Positions 7,441 through 14,695 of a DNA stretch of 32,546 bases are shown one piece after another; the stretch's first letter is position 1; each line of letters starts with the position of its first letter. The notes beneath the pieces were generated by a model. That model did not search any database and was not told the origin of the DNA. It worked only from the letters and a program-made list of their open reading frames with translations. A program made the position numbers and the translations under genes. The DNA is from Mycolicibacterium septicum DSM 44393 (lineage in GTDB: Bacteria > Actinomycetota > Actinomycetes > Mycobacteriales > Mycobacteriaceae), in the NCBI RefSeq assembly GCF_000455325.1, contig NZ_HG322953.1, positions 682,164 through 714,709 of the forward strand. The letters run 5' to 3'.

Positions 7441-8547
7441 ATGACTAGCGGCCATCTCGAGTTCACGGTTTCAGCCAACGCGAATCCGGCGACCGATGCG
7501 GTACGCGAATCCATTCTGGCCAACCCCGGCTTCGGCAAGTTCCACACCGACCACATGGTGGCCATCGACTACACCACCGGGCAGGGCTGGCACGACCCGC
7601 AGGTGATCCCGTACGGGCCGATCGAACTCGATCCCTCGGCCATCGTCCTGCACTACGCGCAGGAAGTGTTCGAGGGGCTCAAGGCCTACCGCTGGGCGGA
7701 CGGCTCGATCGTGTCGTTCCGGCCGGAGTCCAACGCGGCGCGGCTGCAGGCCTCGTCTCGTCGGCTGGCCATCCCGGAACTTCCCGAGGACGTGTTCATC
7801 GAATCGCTGCGCCAGCTCATCGCGGTCGACGAGAAGTGGGTCCCCGCGGCCGGCGGCGAGGAGTCGCTGTACCTGCGGCCGTTCGTGATCGCCACCGAGC
7901 CGGGCCTGGGTGTGCGCCCGGCCAACGAGTACCGCTACCTGGTGATCGGTTCGCCGGCCGGGGCGTACTTCAAGGGCGGCATCAAGCCGGTCAGCGTTTG
8001 GCTGTCGCACGAGTACGTGCGCGCCTCGCCGGGTGGCACCGGTGCGGCCAAGTTCGGCGGCAACTACGCGGCCTCGCTGCTCGCGCAGGCGCAGGCCGCC
8101 GACAACGGATGCGATCAGGTGGTGTGGCTGGACGCGCTCGAGCGTCGCTACGTCGAGGAGATGGGCGGGATGAACCTGTTCTTCGTCTTCGGCAGCGGCG
8201 GTTCAGCCCGGCTCGTCACGCCTGAGCTGTCCGGTTCACTGTTGCCGGGGATCACACGAGATTCCTTGCTGCAGTTGGCCACCGATGCCGGCTTCGCGGT
8301 CGAAGAACGTAAGATCGACGTCGCCGAATGGCAGAAGAAGGCCGCGGCGGGCGAGATCACCGAGGTGTTCGCCTGTGGCACCGCCGCGGTGATCACCCCG
8401 GTCTCACACGTCAAGTACGCGGACGGCGAGTTCACCATCGCCGACGGGCAACCGGGCGAGATCACCATGGCCCTGCGCGACACCCTGACGGGAATCCAGC
8501 GGGGCACCTTCGCCGATACCCACGGCTGGATGGCCCGGCTGAACTGA
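7441..8547 (+). CDS. ilvE: Branched-chain amino acid aminotransferase IlvE
   Basis: This is a PLP fold-type IV aminotransferase of 368 residues. It interconverts Leu, Ile and Val with their 2-oxo acids using 2-oxoglutarate/glutamate, the last step of branched-chain amino acid synthesis. The cofactor lysine is Lys204 in GAAKFGGNYAASLLAQAQ, the same number as in the M. tuberculosis enzyme. Further family marks are YAQEVFEGLKAYR (72-84), EEMGGMNLFFVFG, and the phosphate-binding region around ITRDSLLQLA and CGTAAVITPV. The ATG at 7441 has no Shine-Dalgarno but has TACAAT 6 nt upstream, so it is probably translated from a leaderless mRNA. It is followed by the GVxG-repeat gene. Confidence 0.95.
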   Translation: MTSGHLEFTVSANANPATDAVRESILANPGFGKFHTDHMVAIDYTTGQGWHDPQVIPYGPIELDPSAIVLHYAQEVFEGLKAYRWADGSIVSFRPESNAARLQASSRRLAIPELPEDVFIESLRQLIAVDEKWVPAAGGEESLYLRPFVIATEPGLGVRPANEYRYLVIGSPAGAYFKGGIKPVSVWLSHEYVRASPGGTGAAKFGGNYAASLLAQAQAADNGCDQVVWLDALERRYVEEMGGMNLFFVFGSGGSARLVTPELSGSLLPGITRDSLLQLATDAGFAVEERKIDVAEWQKKAAAGEITEVFACGTAAVITPVSHVKYADGEFTIADGQPGEITMALRDTLTGIQRGTFADTHGWMARLN

Positions 8548-8563
8548 CCGTTTCTCCCCGAAC

Positions 8564-8604
8564 GATTTGCGGTGCGCGCAGACTTGATCTGACCTGCGCA
8601 AATC
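8564..8604. promoter_or_regulatory. Inverted repeat upstream of the GVxG-repeat gene
   Basis: GATTTGCG (8564-8571) faces CGCAAATC (8597-8604) across a 25-nt spacer that itself contains CAG-acttgat-CTG. It lies in the 74-nt gap between ilvE and the repeat gene. It could be an operator for the repeat gene or a weak hairpin ending ilvE transcripts; there is no U-tract. Confidence 0.3.
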
Positions 8605-8621
8605 AATCGAGGGAGGCCGTC

Positions 8622-10382
8622 ATGGCACTCGTAGCGGGATTCGATCCGGCCACCAGTGGGCAGCAACCAGTCGACGAGAACGGTGACCCGGTGCCGGTCG
8701 GCGTCTGGGGGGATTCCGATGTCGGCGGCGGCGTGTTCGGCAGCAGTGGGGTACTGCCGAGCGGCACCACCGTGTTCATCGATCCGCCGGCCGGTGTCGA
8801 GGGGCACGGCGCCGACGGCCCGGGGGTGGTGGGCCGCAGCCCTGCCGGCAACGGTGTGGTAGGCGAGAGTTTGCAGGCGCCAGGTATTTTGGCGCGCAGC
8901 TCGACCGCGTCGGGATTGCTCGGGGTGACTTTCAGCCCCACCGACGACTCACACGGGGTATTCGGTTCCAGCACCACCGGCGGCAACGGGGTCACCGGCT
9001 TCGTGGGTGGCGCGACCGGGGTGATCGGCAGCAGTATCCGTGGTTTCGGGGTGCGCGGGACGAGCGGTGACAACGCCGGCGTCATGGGTATCAGCTTCGC
9101 CGACGGCGGTAGCGCCCCAGGCGTATTCGGGACCGGCGACAACACCATGGGGGTGTTGGGCACCAGCAGCAACGGTCCGGGTGTGTACGGCGTCAGCCAG
9201 GCCGCCGATGCCATCGCCGGTCTCACCTACGGCGTCGGGGTGTCAGGGGTGTCCGGCTTGCACGTCGTCGCGGACTCGACCGGGTCCGGGGTCTCCGGGC
9301 ACAGCCACAGCGGAACCGGAGTGCGGGGCAGCAGCGACGACCAGGTGGGTGTGCGCGGAGTCAGCCTGTCCTCGGACGGCGCCGCCGGCCTCACGACCGG
9401 CACCGGTCACGGGGTGTCCGGTGTCCATTTCTCCACGCATCCCGGTGGTGGGGTCTCCGGGCTCAGCGTGATCGGAAACGGGGTCGAGGGCTTCACCTTC
9501 GCCGACACCCGGCGCAACCCGGACGTGGCAGCGGTCCGGGGTCAAAGCGCCAACGGCTTCGCCGGGCTGTTCGTGGGCCGGGTGCGGGTGACGGGTTTCC
9601 TCAGCAAGAGCGGCGGCGGGTTCACCGTCGATCACCCGTCCGATCCGGCGAATCGGTATCTGTCGCATTCCTTCGTCGAGTCGCCGGACATGCTCAACGT
9701 CTACAGCGGCACCGTGACCACGGACCGCTCCGGCAAGGCACGGGTGAAGCTGCCGTCGTACTTCGAGGCGCTCAACCGGGACTTCCGCTACCAGCTGACG
9801 GTGATCGGTACGTTCAGCCAGGCGGTGGTCGCCGAGGAGATCAAGGACAACGCATTCACGATCGCCACGGACACCGGTCGGGTCAAGGTGTGCTGGCAGG
9901 TCACCGGGGTGCGCAAAGATGCCTGGGCCGAAGCGAATCGGGTCACCCCCGAGCAGCGCAAGCCCGACGGCGAGCGGGGCACATACCTGCATCCCGAACT
10001 GTTCGGGCGCAAGGCAGTGGCACTGCATCCGGCCCCGCCCGCCCGGGTCGCCGAGGTGGTACCGGCGGAACTGAGCGCGTGGGCCGAGCGGCTTCCCGCC
10101 GACCTGCGCCTGGTGTCGGGTCAGAAACTGATGGGGTATGTCACCCGGGCCCGACGGGTGCTCCGTGCGGCGTGGGCCGCCGATCGCAAGCGCGCCGAGA
10201 AGCGGTTGGGCGCAGTGCCGCAGCTGCCTCCGCCTGGCGTTGGACGCGCCGAACTGCAGGAGCAGTGGAAAGCCGTGCGGGACGCTGTGGCGGCAATGCC
10301 TGCGCGGATCAGCGAATCGCCAACCCGAGCGCGACGATCGTCGTCGTCACCTCGACGGCCGCGCCGAGCACGTCGCCGGTGA
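8622..10382 (+). CDS. GVxG-repeat, fibre-like protein with conserved C-terminal module
   Basis: This protein has 586 residues from ATG 8622, behind a strong AGGGAGG site; the frame extends further 5' inside ilvE but that part is not coding. Residues 27-307 carry about 23 GVxG-type motifs, most spaced exactly 10 residues apart with 11-21 residue variants; this suggests a beta-helical or fibrous fold. Residues 355-445 form a conserved-looking globular module (YSGTVTTDRSGKARVKLPSY, then FRYQLTVIGTFSQAVVAEEI, KVCWQVTGVRKDAW). I recall this module at the C-terminus of similar repeat proteins in unrelated bacteria, with no known function. A charged helical region follows (480-560) and the tail ends in an Arg/Ser/Pro-rich stretch. 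There is no signal peptide or membrane segment. Its last 74 nt overlap the 3' end of cobS on the other strand. It occupies the Rv2209 position. Confidence 0.85.
   Translation: MALVAGFDPATSGQQPVDENGDPVPVGVWGDSDVGGGVFGSSGVLPSGTTVFIDPPAGVEGHGADGPGVVGRSPAGNGVVGESLQAPGILARSSTASGLLGVTFSPTDDSHGVFGSSTTGGNGVTGFVGGATGVIGSSIRGFGVRGTSGDNAGVMGISFADGGSAPGVFGTGDNTMGVLGTSSNGPGVYGVSQAADAIAGLTYGVGVSGVSGLHVVADSTGSGVSGHSHSGTGVRGSSDDQVGVRGVSLSSDGAAGLTTGTGHGVSGVHFSTHPGGGVSGLSVIGNGVEGFTFADTRRNPDVAAVRGQSANGFAGLFVGRVRVTGFLSKSGGGFTVDHPSDPANRYLSHSFVESPDMLNVYSGTVTTDRSGKARVKLPSYFEALNRDFRYQLTVIGTFSQAVVAEEIKDNAFTIATDTGRVKVCWQVTGVRKDAWAEANRVTPEQRKPDGERGTYLHPELFGRKAVALHPAPPARVAEVVPAELSAWAERLPADLRLVSGQKLMGYVTRARRVLRAAWAADRKRAEKRLGAVPQLPPPGVGRAELQEQWKAVRDAVAAMPARISESPTRARRSSSSPRRPRRARRR
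8700..9542 (+). repeat. In-gene array of GVxG repeats, about 10 codons each
   Basis: The encoded motif GV(x)G recurs at residues 27, 37, 58, 68, 78, 88, 98, 112, 123, 133, 143, 153, 167, 177, 187, 206, 223, 233, 243, 264, 277, 287 and 304. Three of these are degenerate: GILA at 88, GLLG at 98 and AVRG at 304. Intervals of 10 dominate. At DNA level the units are diverged, sharing little beyond GGGGT/GGTGT cores. This argues for an old, selected protein repeat rather than recent slippage. Confidence 0.8.
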
Positions 10383-11034
10383 TGCCGCCGAACCGTCGCA
10401 CGCAGTGAGCCACCAGCAGCGCCGAACAGCCCACCGCGACCAGCACCACGACCGGGCCCTGCCACATCCGCTGATCCGCCCATGCGGCCAACGCGGCGAC
10501 GGCGATCACCCAGGCCGCCACCACGGCGACCGGCTGGGTGCCCGCCACGGCACCGCCCAGTGAGCTGCCCGCCGCCGCGGGCACCGAACGCCGGCAGGCG
10601 AGCACCGCCGCGACCCGGCCCGCGGTGACGGCGACGACGATCGCTATCGCGTCGAGCTGAGCGAATGTGAATGTCTGACAACCGATCACGACGATCACCG
10701 CGGCGACACCGAAGGGGCCGGCCGAGCCGTCCCGCATGACGGCCAGTGCCCGCTCCGGCGGGCCGTAACAACCAAGGCCGTCGACCGTGTCGCAGAACCC
10801 GTCGATGTGCAGCCCCCGGGTGGCCAGCAGCAGAACGGCGACCGCCAGCAGGCCGGGCAGCGCAGTGCCGGAGCCGAACGCCCACTGGCCGCCAGCCACG
10901 ACCGCGGCCGCCAGCCCGCCGAGCGCCAGCCCGACCACAGGCAGGGCCGTGAGTGCCCCCCGGCCGACGCCGGCCGAAGTTCGTACCGGCAACACCGTGC
11001 CGAAGGCGAACGCCCCGCCGAGAGCGGCGATCAC
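10309..11034 (-). CDS. cobS: Adenosylcobinamide-GDP ribazoletransferase (cobalamin synthase)
   Basis: This polytopic membrane protein of 241 residues joins adenosylcobinamide-GDP to alpha-ribazole (or its phosphate), the last step of cobalamin assembly. It shows several Ala/Val/Leu-rich membrane segments and the acidic family motif HIDGFCDTVDGLGCYG (76-91), followed by MRDGSAGPFG and, near the end, HCVRRFGGITGDVLGA. The GTG start (11034) overlaps the cobT stop as GTGA, so translation is probably coupled. Its 3' end overlaps the convergent GVxG-repeat gene by 74 nt. Confidence 0.93.
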   Translation of the reverse strand: MIAALGGAFAFGTVLPVRTSAGVGRGALTALPVVGLALGGLAAAVVAGGQWAFGSGTALPGLLAVAVLLLATRGLHIDGFCDTVDGLGCYGPPERALAVMRDGSAGPFGVAAVIVVIGCQTFTFAQLDAIAIVVAVTAGRVAAVLACRRSVPAAAGSSLGGAVAGTQPVAVVAAWVIAVAALAAWADQRMWQGPVVVLVAVGCSALLVAHCVRRFGGITGDVLGAAVEVTTTIVALGLAIR

Positions 11035-12101
11035 GATGTTGATTCAGGAGGTCCGGCTACTGCGGCTTCAGTGAAGGTAGCCATCGAGGCCAGGGTGGCG
11101 ATGGCGGCCCGCACGATCGGCAACGCCACCGCGGCGCCGGTGCCCTCGCCCAGCCGCATGCCGAGGTCGACGATCGGCTCGAGTCTCAGGTGTGACAGCG
11201 CCAGGCTGTGGGCCGGCTCGGTCGACCGGTGTCCGGCCTGCCACCAGGCCCGCGCACCCGGCGCCAACTCCTCGGCCACCAGGGCCGCGGCCGTCACCAC
11301 CAAGCCGTCCAGGAGAACCGGGGTGCGCCGGACGGCGGCCTGGGCGAGGAATCCCGCCATGGCAGCCAGGTCGGCGCCGCCGCACACGCGCAGCAGTCCC
11401 AGCGGATCGCGTGTCACGTCGCGGGCCCGGTACAGCGCGTCACGCACGGCGGCCGCCTTGCGCATCCAGCCGAGGTCGTCGATGCCGGTGCCGCGGCCCA
11501 CCACCGCAACCGGCTCGGTGCCCGTCAGTGCGGCCACCAAAGTCGTTGCAGCCGTGGTATTTCCGATGCCCATGTCGCCCGCGATGAGCAGGTCGGCACC
11601 GGCGTCGACCTCCTCGTCGGCGATCTGGCGTCCCGCGTCCACCGCCGCCGCGGTCTCCTCGGCGCTGAGTGCGTCCTCCACCGCGATGTTGCCCGAACCG
11701 CGACGCACCTTGTGCGCGCCGATGGCCGGGGAGAGCGGCTCGTCGCAGTCGACGGCGATGTCGGCCACCCGCACGGTGGCTCCGGACACCTCGGCCAGCA
11801 CGTTGATCGCGGCACCGCCGGCGTCGAAGTTGGCCACCATCTGGCCGGTCACCGCGGACGGGAACGCGGATACCCCCGCGGCGGTGACTCCGTGGTCAGC
11901 GGCGAAAACCACCACACGTGCCCGGGTGAGGGGGCGCGGCGGGCATTCGCCCTGGCACGAGGCCGCCCAGACCGAGAGTTCCTCGAGACGGCCCAGTGAG
12001 CCGGGTGGTTTGGTGAGCCGGCCCTGGCGGGCCCGCGCCGCCGCGGCGGCGTCGGCATCCGGTGCGGCGACCGGGGGGAAGGCCGCATCGAATTCGGTCA
12101 T
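11031..12101 (-). CDS. cobT: Nicotinate-nucleotide-dimethylbenzimidazole phosphoribosyltransferase
   Basis: This protein of 356 residues makes alpha-ribazole phosphate from nicotinate mononucleotide and dimethylbenzimidazole for the lower loop of cobalamin. Family marks are the KPPGSLGRLE opening (31-40), FAADHGV (67-72), GDMGIGNTT (175-183) and the C-terminal GMRLGEGTGA with the probable catalytic base Glu319. The ATG at 12101 has GGAG upstream and overlaps the cobU stop as ATGA. A longer frame 5' of this ATG lies inside cobU and is not favoured. The order is cobU-cobT-cobS. Confidence 0.94.
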   Translation of the reverse strand: MTEFDAAFPPVAAPDADAAAAARARQGRLTKPPGSLGRLEELSVWAASCQGECPPRPLTRARVVVFAADHGVTAAGVSAFPSAVTGQMVANFDAGGAAINVLAEVSGATVRVADIAVDCDEPLSPAIGAHKVRRGSGNIAVEDALSAEETAAAVDAGRQIADEEVDAGADLLIAGDMGIGNTTAATTLVAALTGTEPVAVVGRGTGIDDLGWMRKAAAVRDALYRARDVTRDPLGLLRVCGGADLAAMAGFLAQAAVRRTPVLLDGLVVTAAALVAEELAPGARAWWQAGHRSTEPAHSLALSHLRLEPIVDLGMRLGEGTGAAVALPIVRAAIATLASMATFTEAAVAGPPESTS

Positions 12102-12640
12102 GACGGCTCCTTCACCGTGAGCGGTTGGCCGGCCACCACCAGCACCACGTGGTCGCACACCGCGGCCAGGCGCTGGTTGAGCGTGCCCAGTTCGTCGGCG
12201 AACCGGCGTCCCGCCTCGGTGGCGGGGACCACGGTCAGCCCGACCTCGGGGCTGACCAGCACCAGGGGAGCGGTGAACGTGTCCACCGCGTGGGTGAGCG
12301 CGTCGACCTCGCGGTCAACCGGTGCTCCGGTCCAGGCGCCCAGGCGGTCCATCGTCGCGGTCAGCCAGCCGCCGATGTCGTCGACGAGTGTCGCTGTGCT
12401 CGGGGCGTGCGGGTCGGCAGTCAGGGCCGCCACAAGATCACAGGTCTCCACGGTGTGCCAGCACGCGGGACGACGGGCCTGATGCGCATTCACGCGGCGG
12501 GCCCAGGCCGGATCGCCGTCGGCGGCGGGTCCGGTAGCCAGGTAACGCACCGGCGTGCCCACCCCGGCGGTGCGCGTCACGGCCGCTTCGGCCCACTGGG
12601 ATTTGCCGGAGCGGATGCCGCCGAGCACCAGTGTGCGCAC
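12098..12640 (-). CDS. cobU: Bifunctional adenosylcobinamide kinase/guanylyltransferase
   Basis: This protein of 180 residues has the usual CobU length. It phosphorylates adenosylcobinamide and then attaches GMP to give adenosylcobinamide-GDP, the CobS substrate. The P-loop GGIRSGKS is at 7-14. The conserved ATGPAADGD and the HQARRP segment carry His53, the likely guanylylated histidine. The start is GTG 12640 without a strong ribosome site, 23 nt after the stop of the upstream membrane-protein gene. In M. tuberculosis, as I recall, cobU lies elsewhere (Rv0254c), so grouping with cobTS is a feature of this lineage. Confidence 0.92.
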   Translation of the reverse strand: MRTLVLGGIRSGKSQWAEAAVTRTAGVGTPVRYLATGPAADGDPAWARRVNAHQARRPACWHTVETCDLVAALTADPHAPSTATLVDDIGGWLTATMDRLGAWTGAPVDREVDALTHAVDTFTAPLVLVSPEVGLTVVPATEAGRRFADELGTLNQRLAAVCDHVVLVVAGQPLTVKEPS

Positions 12641-12663
12641 CGGTCAGGCCACCTGAAAAGGCA

Positions 12664-13365
12664 TCAAGAGATCTTGTCGCCGCGGTTGACCACCGGCCGC
12701 GGCGCTCGCATACGGCGCAGCTGCGACGCCCGGCTGGCCGCGTAAAGCCCGAGCTTCCAACCGCTTTCGGTGTTGCCGGGGAACTTCTCGTCCACCATGT
12801 GGTTCACCTTGCGGCCGACGATCAACCCGTCGATCAGCATGATGACGACCAGGATCAGCATCGCGTAGGACAGCATCTGCTGGAACTTCAGCGACGGCAG
12901 CGCGAGCATGAAGAAGATCATCGCCAGGGCGGCGGGCATGAACAGGCCCAGCACGTTGCGGCGGGAGTCGACGACGTCGCGGACATAGCGGCGGACCGGA
13001 CCCTTGTCGCGGGGGAGCAGGTAGGACTCGTCGCCGGCCATCATCTTCTCGCGGCGGTCGGCCATGTCGGCGCGGCGGGTGAGCCGCTCGATCTTGCGCT
13101 CTTCCTTGGACAACTTCGGCCCGCGCAGCTCCTTGCGGCGCTGACGTGCCTCGGCGGACGTCAGGGGCGCGGGCGCGACCGGGCCGCGCCGCTTGGTGGC
13201 CTCGCTCCGCTTGGGCGTCGGCCTGCCCTTGGGGGCGGTGCTCGGGGCGGCGCCGAGCCCGGTTGTTTCTTTAGAAGTCGATTCGGCGTCCCCGTCGACA
13301 TTCGTGACCTGGTCGGTCACGGCGGGTTCGCCTTCGTTGTCCTTCTTACGGCCCAGCAGCTTCAC
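12664..13365 (-). CDS. DUF3043-type membrane protein (Rv2206-like)
   Basis: The protein has 233 residues from GTG 13365. Residues 1-130 are highly charged (many Lys, Arg and Glu, with EERKIERLTRRADMADRREK around 88-107). Two membrane helices follow (about 138-158 and 165-184) with a short hairpin between them, then a basic C-terminal tail. It matches in length and order the M. tuberculosis Rv2206 protein, which I recall as a DUF3043 member with no known function. TAACCT ends 7 nt before the GTG, and no Shine-Dalgarno is present, so a leaderless start is likely. It heads the operon leading into cobU-cobT-cobS. Confidence 0.85.
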   Translation of the reverse strand: MKLLGRKKDNEGEPAVTDQVTNVDGDAESTSKETTGLGAAPSTAPKGRPTPKRSEATKRRGPVAPAPLTSAEARQRRKELRGPKLSKEERKIERLTRRADMADRREKMMAGDESYLLPRDKGPVRRYVRDVVDSRRNVLGLFMPAALAMIFFMLALPSLKFQQMLSYAMLILVVIMLIDGLIVGRKVNHMVDEKFPGNTESGWKLGLYAASRASQLRRMRAPRPVVNRGDKIS

Positions 13366-13372
13366 GCCAGCC

Positions 13373-13378
13373 AGGTTA
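13373..13378 (-). promoter_or_regulatory. -10 hexamer for the DUF3043 gene and cob operon
   Basis: TAACCT on the minus strand ends 7 nt before GTG 13365. This fits a leaderless promoter driving the membrane protein and cobUTS. I saw no cobalamin riboswitch in the space upstream. Confidence 0.4.
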
Positions 13379-13519
13379 CTGCCCGCCGCAGGTGGCCTGG
13401 CCACATGCCCCGGCCTGTGGATAAGTCGGGAATAGCGGCGGAACAAGGTACCGTTGAGGTAGTAGACGCGCGGTACGTCCACGCGTTTCCTCGATGCCCC
13501 GGGATCCTTAGGGAGAGCT

Positions 13520-13876
13520 ATGACTGTTCAGGACGCCAGCACCACCGAAACCCACGGTGCGACCCTGTCCGACGCTGCGGCGACGAAGGCGAAGGCGCTG
13601 CTGGACCAGGAAGGTCGCGACGACCTCGCGCTGCGGATCGCTGTCCAGCCGGGCGGATGCGCCGGCCTGCGCTACAACCTGTTCTTCGACGACCGCACCC
13701 TCGACGGTGACCTCACCAGCGAGTTCGGCGGTGTCAAGCTGGTCGTGGACCGCATGAGCGCGCCGTACATCCAGGGCGCCACCATCGACTTCGTCGACTC
13801 CATCGAGAAGCAGGGCTTCACGATCGACAACCCGAATGCCACCGGCTCCTGCGCCTGCGGCGACTCCTTCAACTGA
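13520..13876 (+). CDS. erpA: A-type iron-sulfur cluster insertion protein (ErpA/HesB family)
   Basis: This is a 118-residue HesB/IscA-type carrier that holds and delivers Fe-S clusters. The three ligand cysteines are all present: Cys47 in PGGCAGLRY, and Cys111 and Cys113 in GSCACGDSF. The ATG at 13520 follows AGGGAG. It is the counterpart of Rv2204c. In M. tuberculosis the next gene is a glycerate kinase (Rv2205c, from memory); here it is absent, and the DUF3043 gene lies directly divergent across 154 nt. Confidence 0.93.
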   Translation: MTVQDASTTETHGATLSDAAATKAKALLDQEGRDDLALRIAVQPGGCAGLRYNLFFDDRTLDGDLTSEFGGVKLVVDRMSAPYIQGATIDFVDSIEKQGFTIDNPNATGSCACGDSFN

Positions 13877-13892
13877 CGTGAGCTGACGGCCG

Positions 13893-13910
13893 GCGGTCAG
13901 TACTGACCGC
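13893..13910. terminator. 18-bp perfect palindrome between convergent genes
   Basis: GCGGTCAGTACTGACCGC is perfectly self-complementary and can form a 7-bp stem with a GTAC loop in RNA from either strand. It lies between the erpA stop and the end of the convergent membrane-protein gene, whose stop codon (13897-13899) is inside it. There is no U-tract, as is common in mycobacteria. It could instead be a protein-binding dyad. Confidence 0.4.
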
Positions 13911-14523
13911 TGGTGCGCAGCACGTACGAGCACACGAGAACCTGCTCGTCTCTTCCGTCTCTTTTCACCAGTAGCTGTGCCACACCCTGTTGCTGCTCGT
14001 CGACTGCGCGCTGCCCACGGGTGGAGCCGCTGGCCGGTGCGACGCGCATGGTGAACAGCACCTGAGCCTGCGTGGTGGACCACGGCACGTTCGCGTCGAT
14101 CCCCGTCACCTCGACCTGGCTGAACTGCTTGCGGAATGCGTCGCTGGCCAGGCCTGCCACCGCCAGATCGGCCTTGCGGTCCTTGACCCCGTCGTACAGC
14201 CCGCACAGCGTGTGGCGCGCGACGGCTTCGTCATCCCCGTCGAGCAGCGCATTGAGGTATTCCTGGATCGCGGCCTGGGCACGGGCGTCGGAGACCACGA
14301 CAGGCCCGGCAGGTCCGCGCCGGCCCGCGACCAGCACCGCGGTGAGCACACCCGCGAGTGCGGCCAGCACCAACAGCCCCGCCACGATCTTGGGCCAGCG
14401 CCGCCGCGTCGGGTAGGGCACCGGCGGCGGCAGCGTCCCGGGATACGCGGACGGCCCGGACGTCACCTGCTCGGGATACGGCTGAGGCGGAATCTGCTCG
14501 GGGTACTGGTAAGAACCAGTCAT
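13897..14523 (-). CDS. Single-pass membrane protein with extracytoplasmic domain (Rv2203-like)
   Basis: The protein has 208 residues. Residues 1-40 are a Pro/Tyr/Gln-rich cytoplasmic tail, then RRRWPK and one membrane helix (45-66). Residues 75-208 form an outside domain of alpha+beta, NTF2-like appearance (AQAAIQEYLNALLDGDDEAVARH near 82). The ATG at 14523 has GGGGAG about 12 nt upstream. It matches the Rv2203 slot by order and type; no function is known to me. It converges on erpA and is divergent from adoK across 172 nt, where I see no clear regulatory dyad. Confidence 0.8.
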   Translation of the reverse strand: MTGSYQYPEQIPPQPYPEQVTSGPSAYPGTLPPPVPYPTRRRWPKIVAGLLVLAALAGVLTAVLVAGRRGPAGPVVVSDARAQAAIQEYLNALLDGDDEAVARHTLCGLYDGVKDRKADLAVAGLASDAFRKQFSQVEVTGIDANVPWSTTQAQVLFTMRVAPASGSTRGQRAVDEQQQGVAQLLVKRDGRDEQVLVCSYVLRTSGQY

Positions 14524-14695
14524 TGAAGGGCGCTCCCCGCGTGATCTGGAGGTTGGTCAGCCGTCTACGGTGACCGGGAATACGGTTATACGCAGGTTAG
14601 CGCAACCCGCGAGGTGCGACCTTGTGCGCAGATCGCCGACAGGCAGCGCGGGTACTGTTATGTAGCCGACTTAACGAAATGAGGGGTGACACCAC

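Noticed and set aside
8700..9542. Regularly spaced repeats read as a CRISPR array or recent tandem duplication
   Set aside because: Units are about 30 nt but in frame, diverged at DNA level and conserved only in the GVxG residues. There are no identical repeats, unique spacers or cas genes.
8622..10382. Prophage tail fibre
   Set aside because: The protein looks fibre-like, but no phage structural, integrase or lysis gene is nearby and the flanks are syntenic core genes.
13366..13519. Cobalamin riboswitch before the cob operon
   Set aside because: No B12-box-like sequence was found, and a TAACCT 7 nt before the first GTG leaves no leader to hold an aptamer.
13366..13519. Remnant of the Rv2205c glycerate kinase
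   Set aside because: Only 154 nt separate the neighbours and no frame resembles a kinase fragment, so I treat it as absent rather than a pseudogene.
12631..13710. 359-codon plus-strand frame across the DUF3043 gene
   Set aside because: It is antisense to a protein with two clear membrane helices and runs into erpA in the wrong frame.
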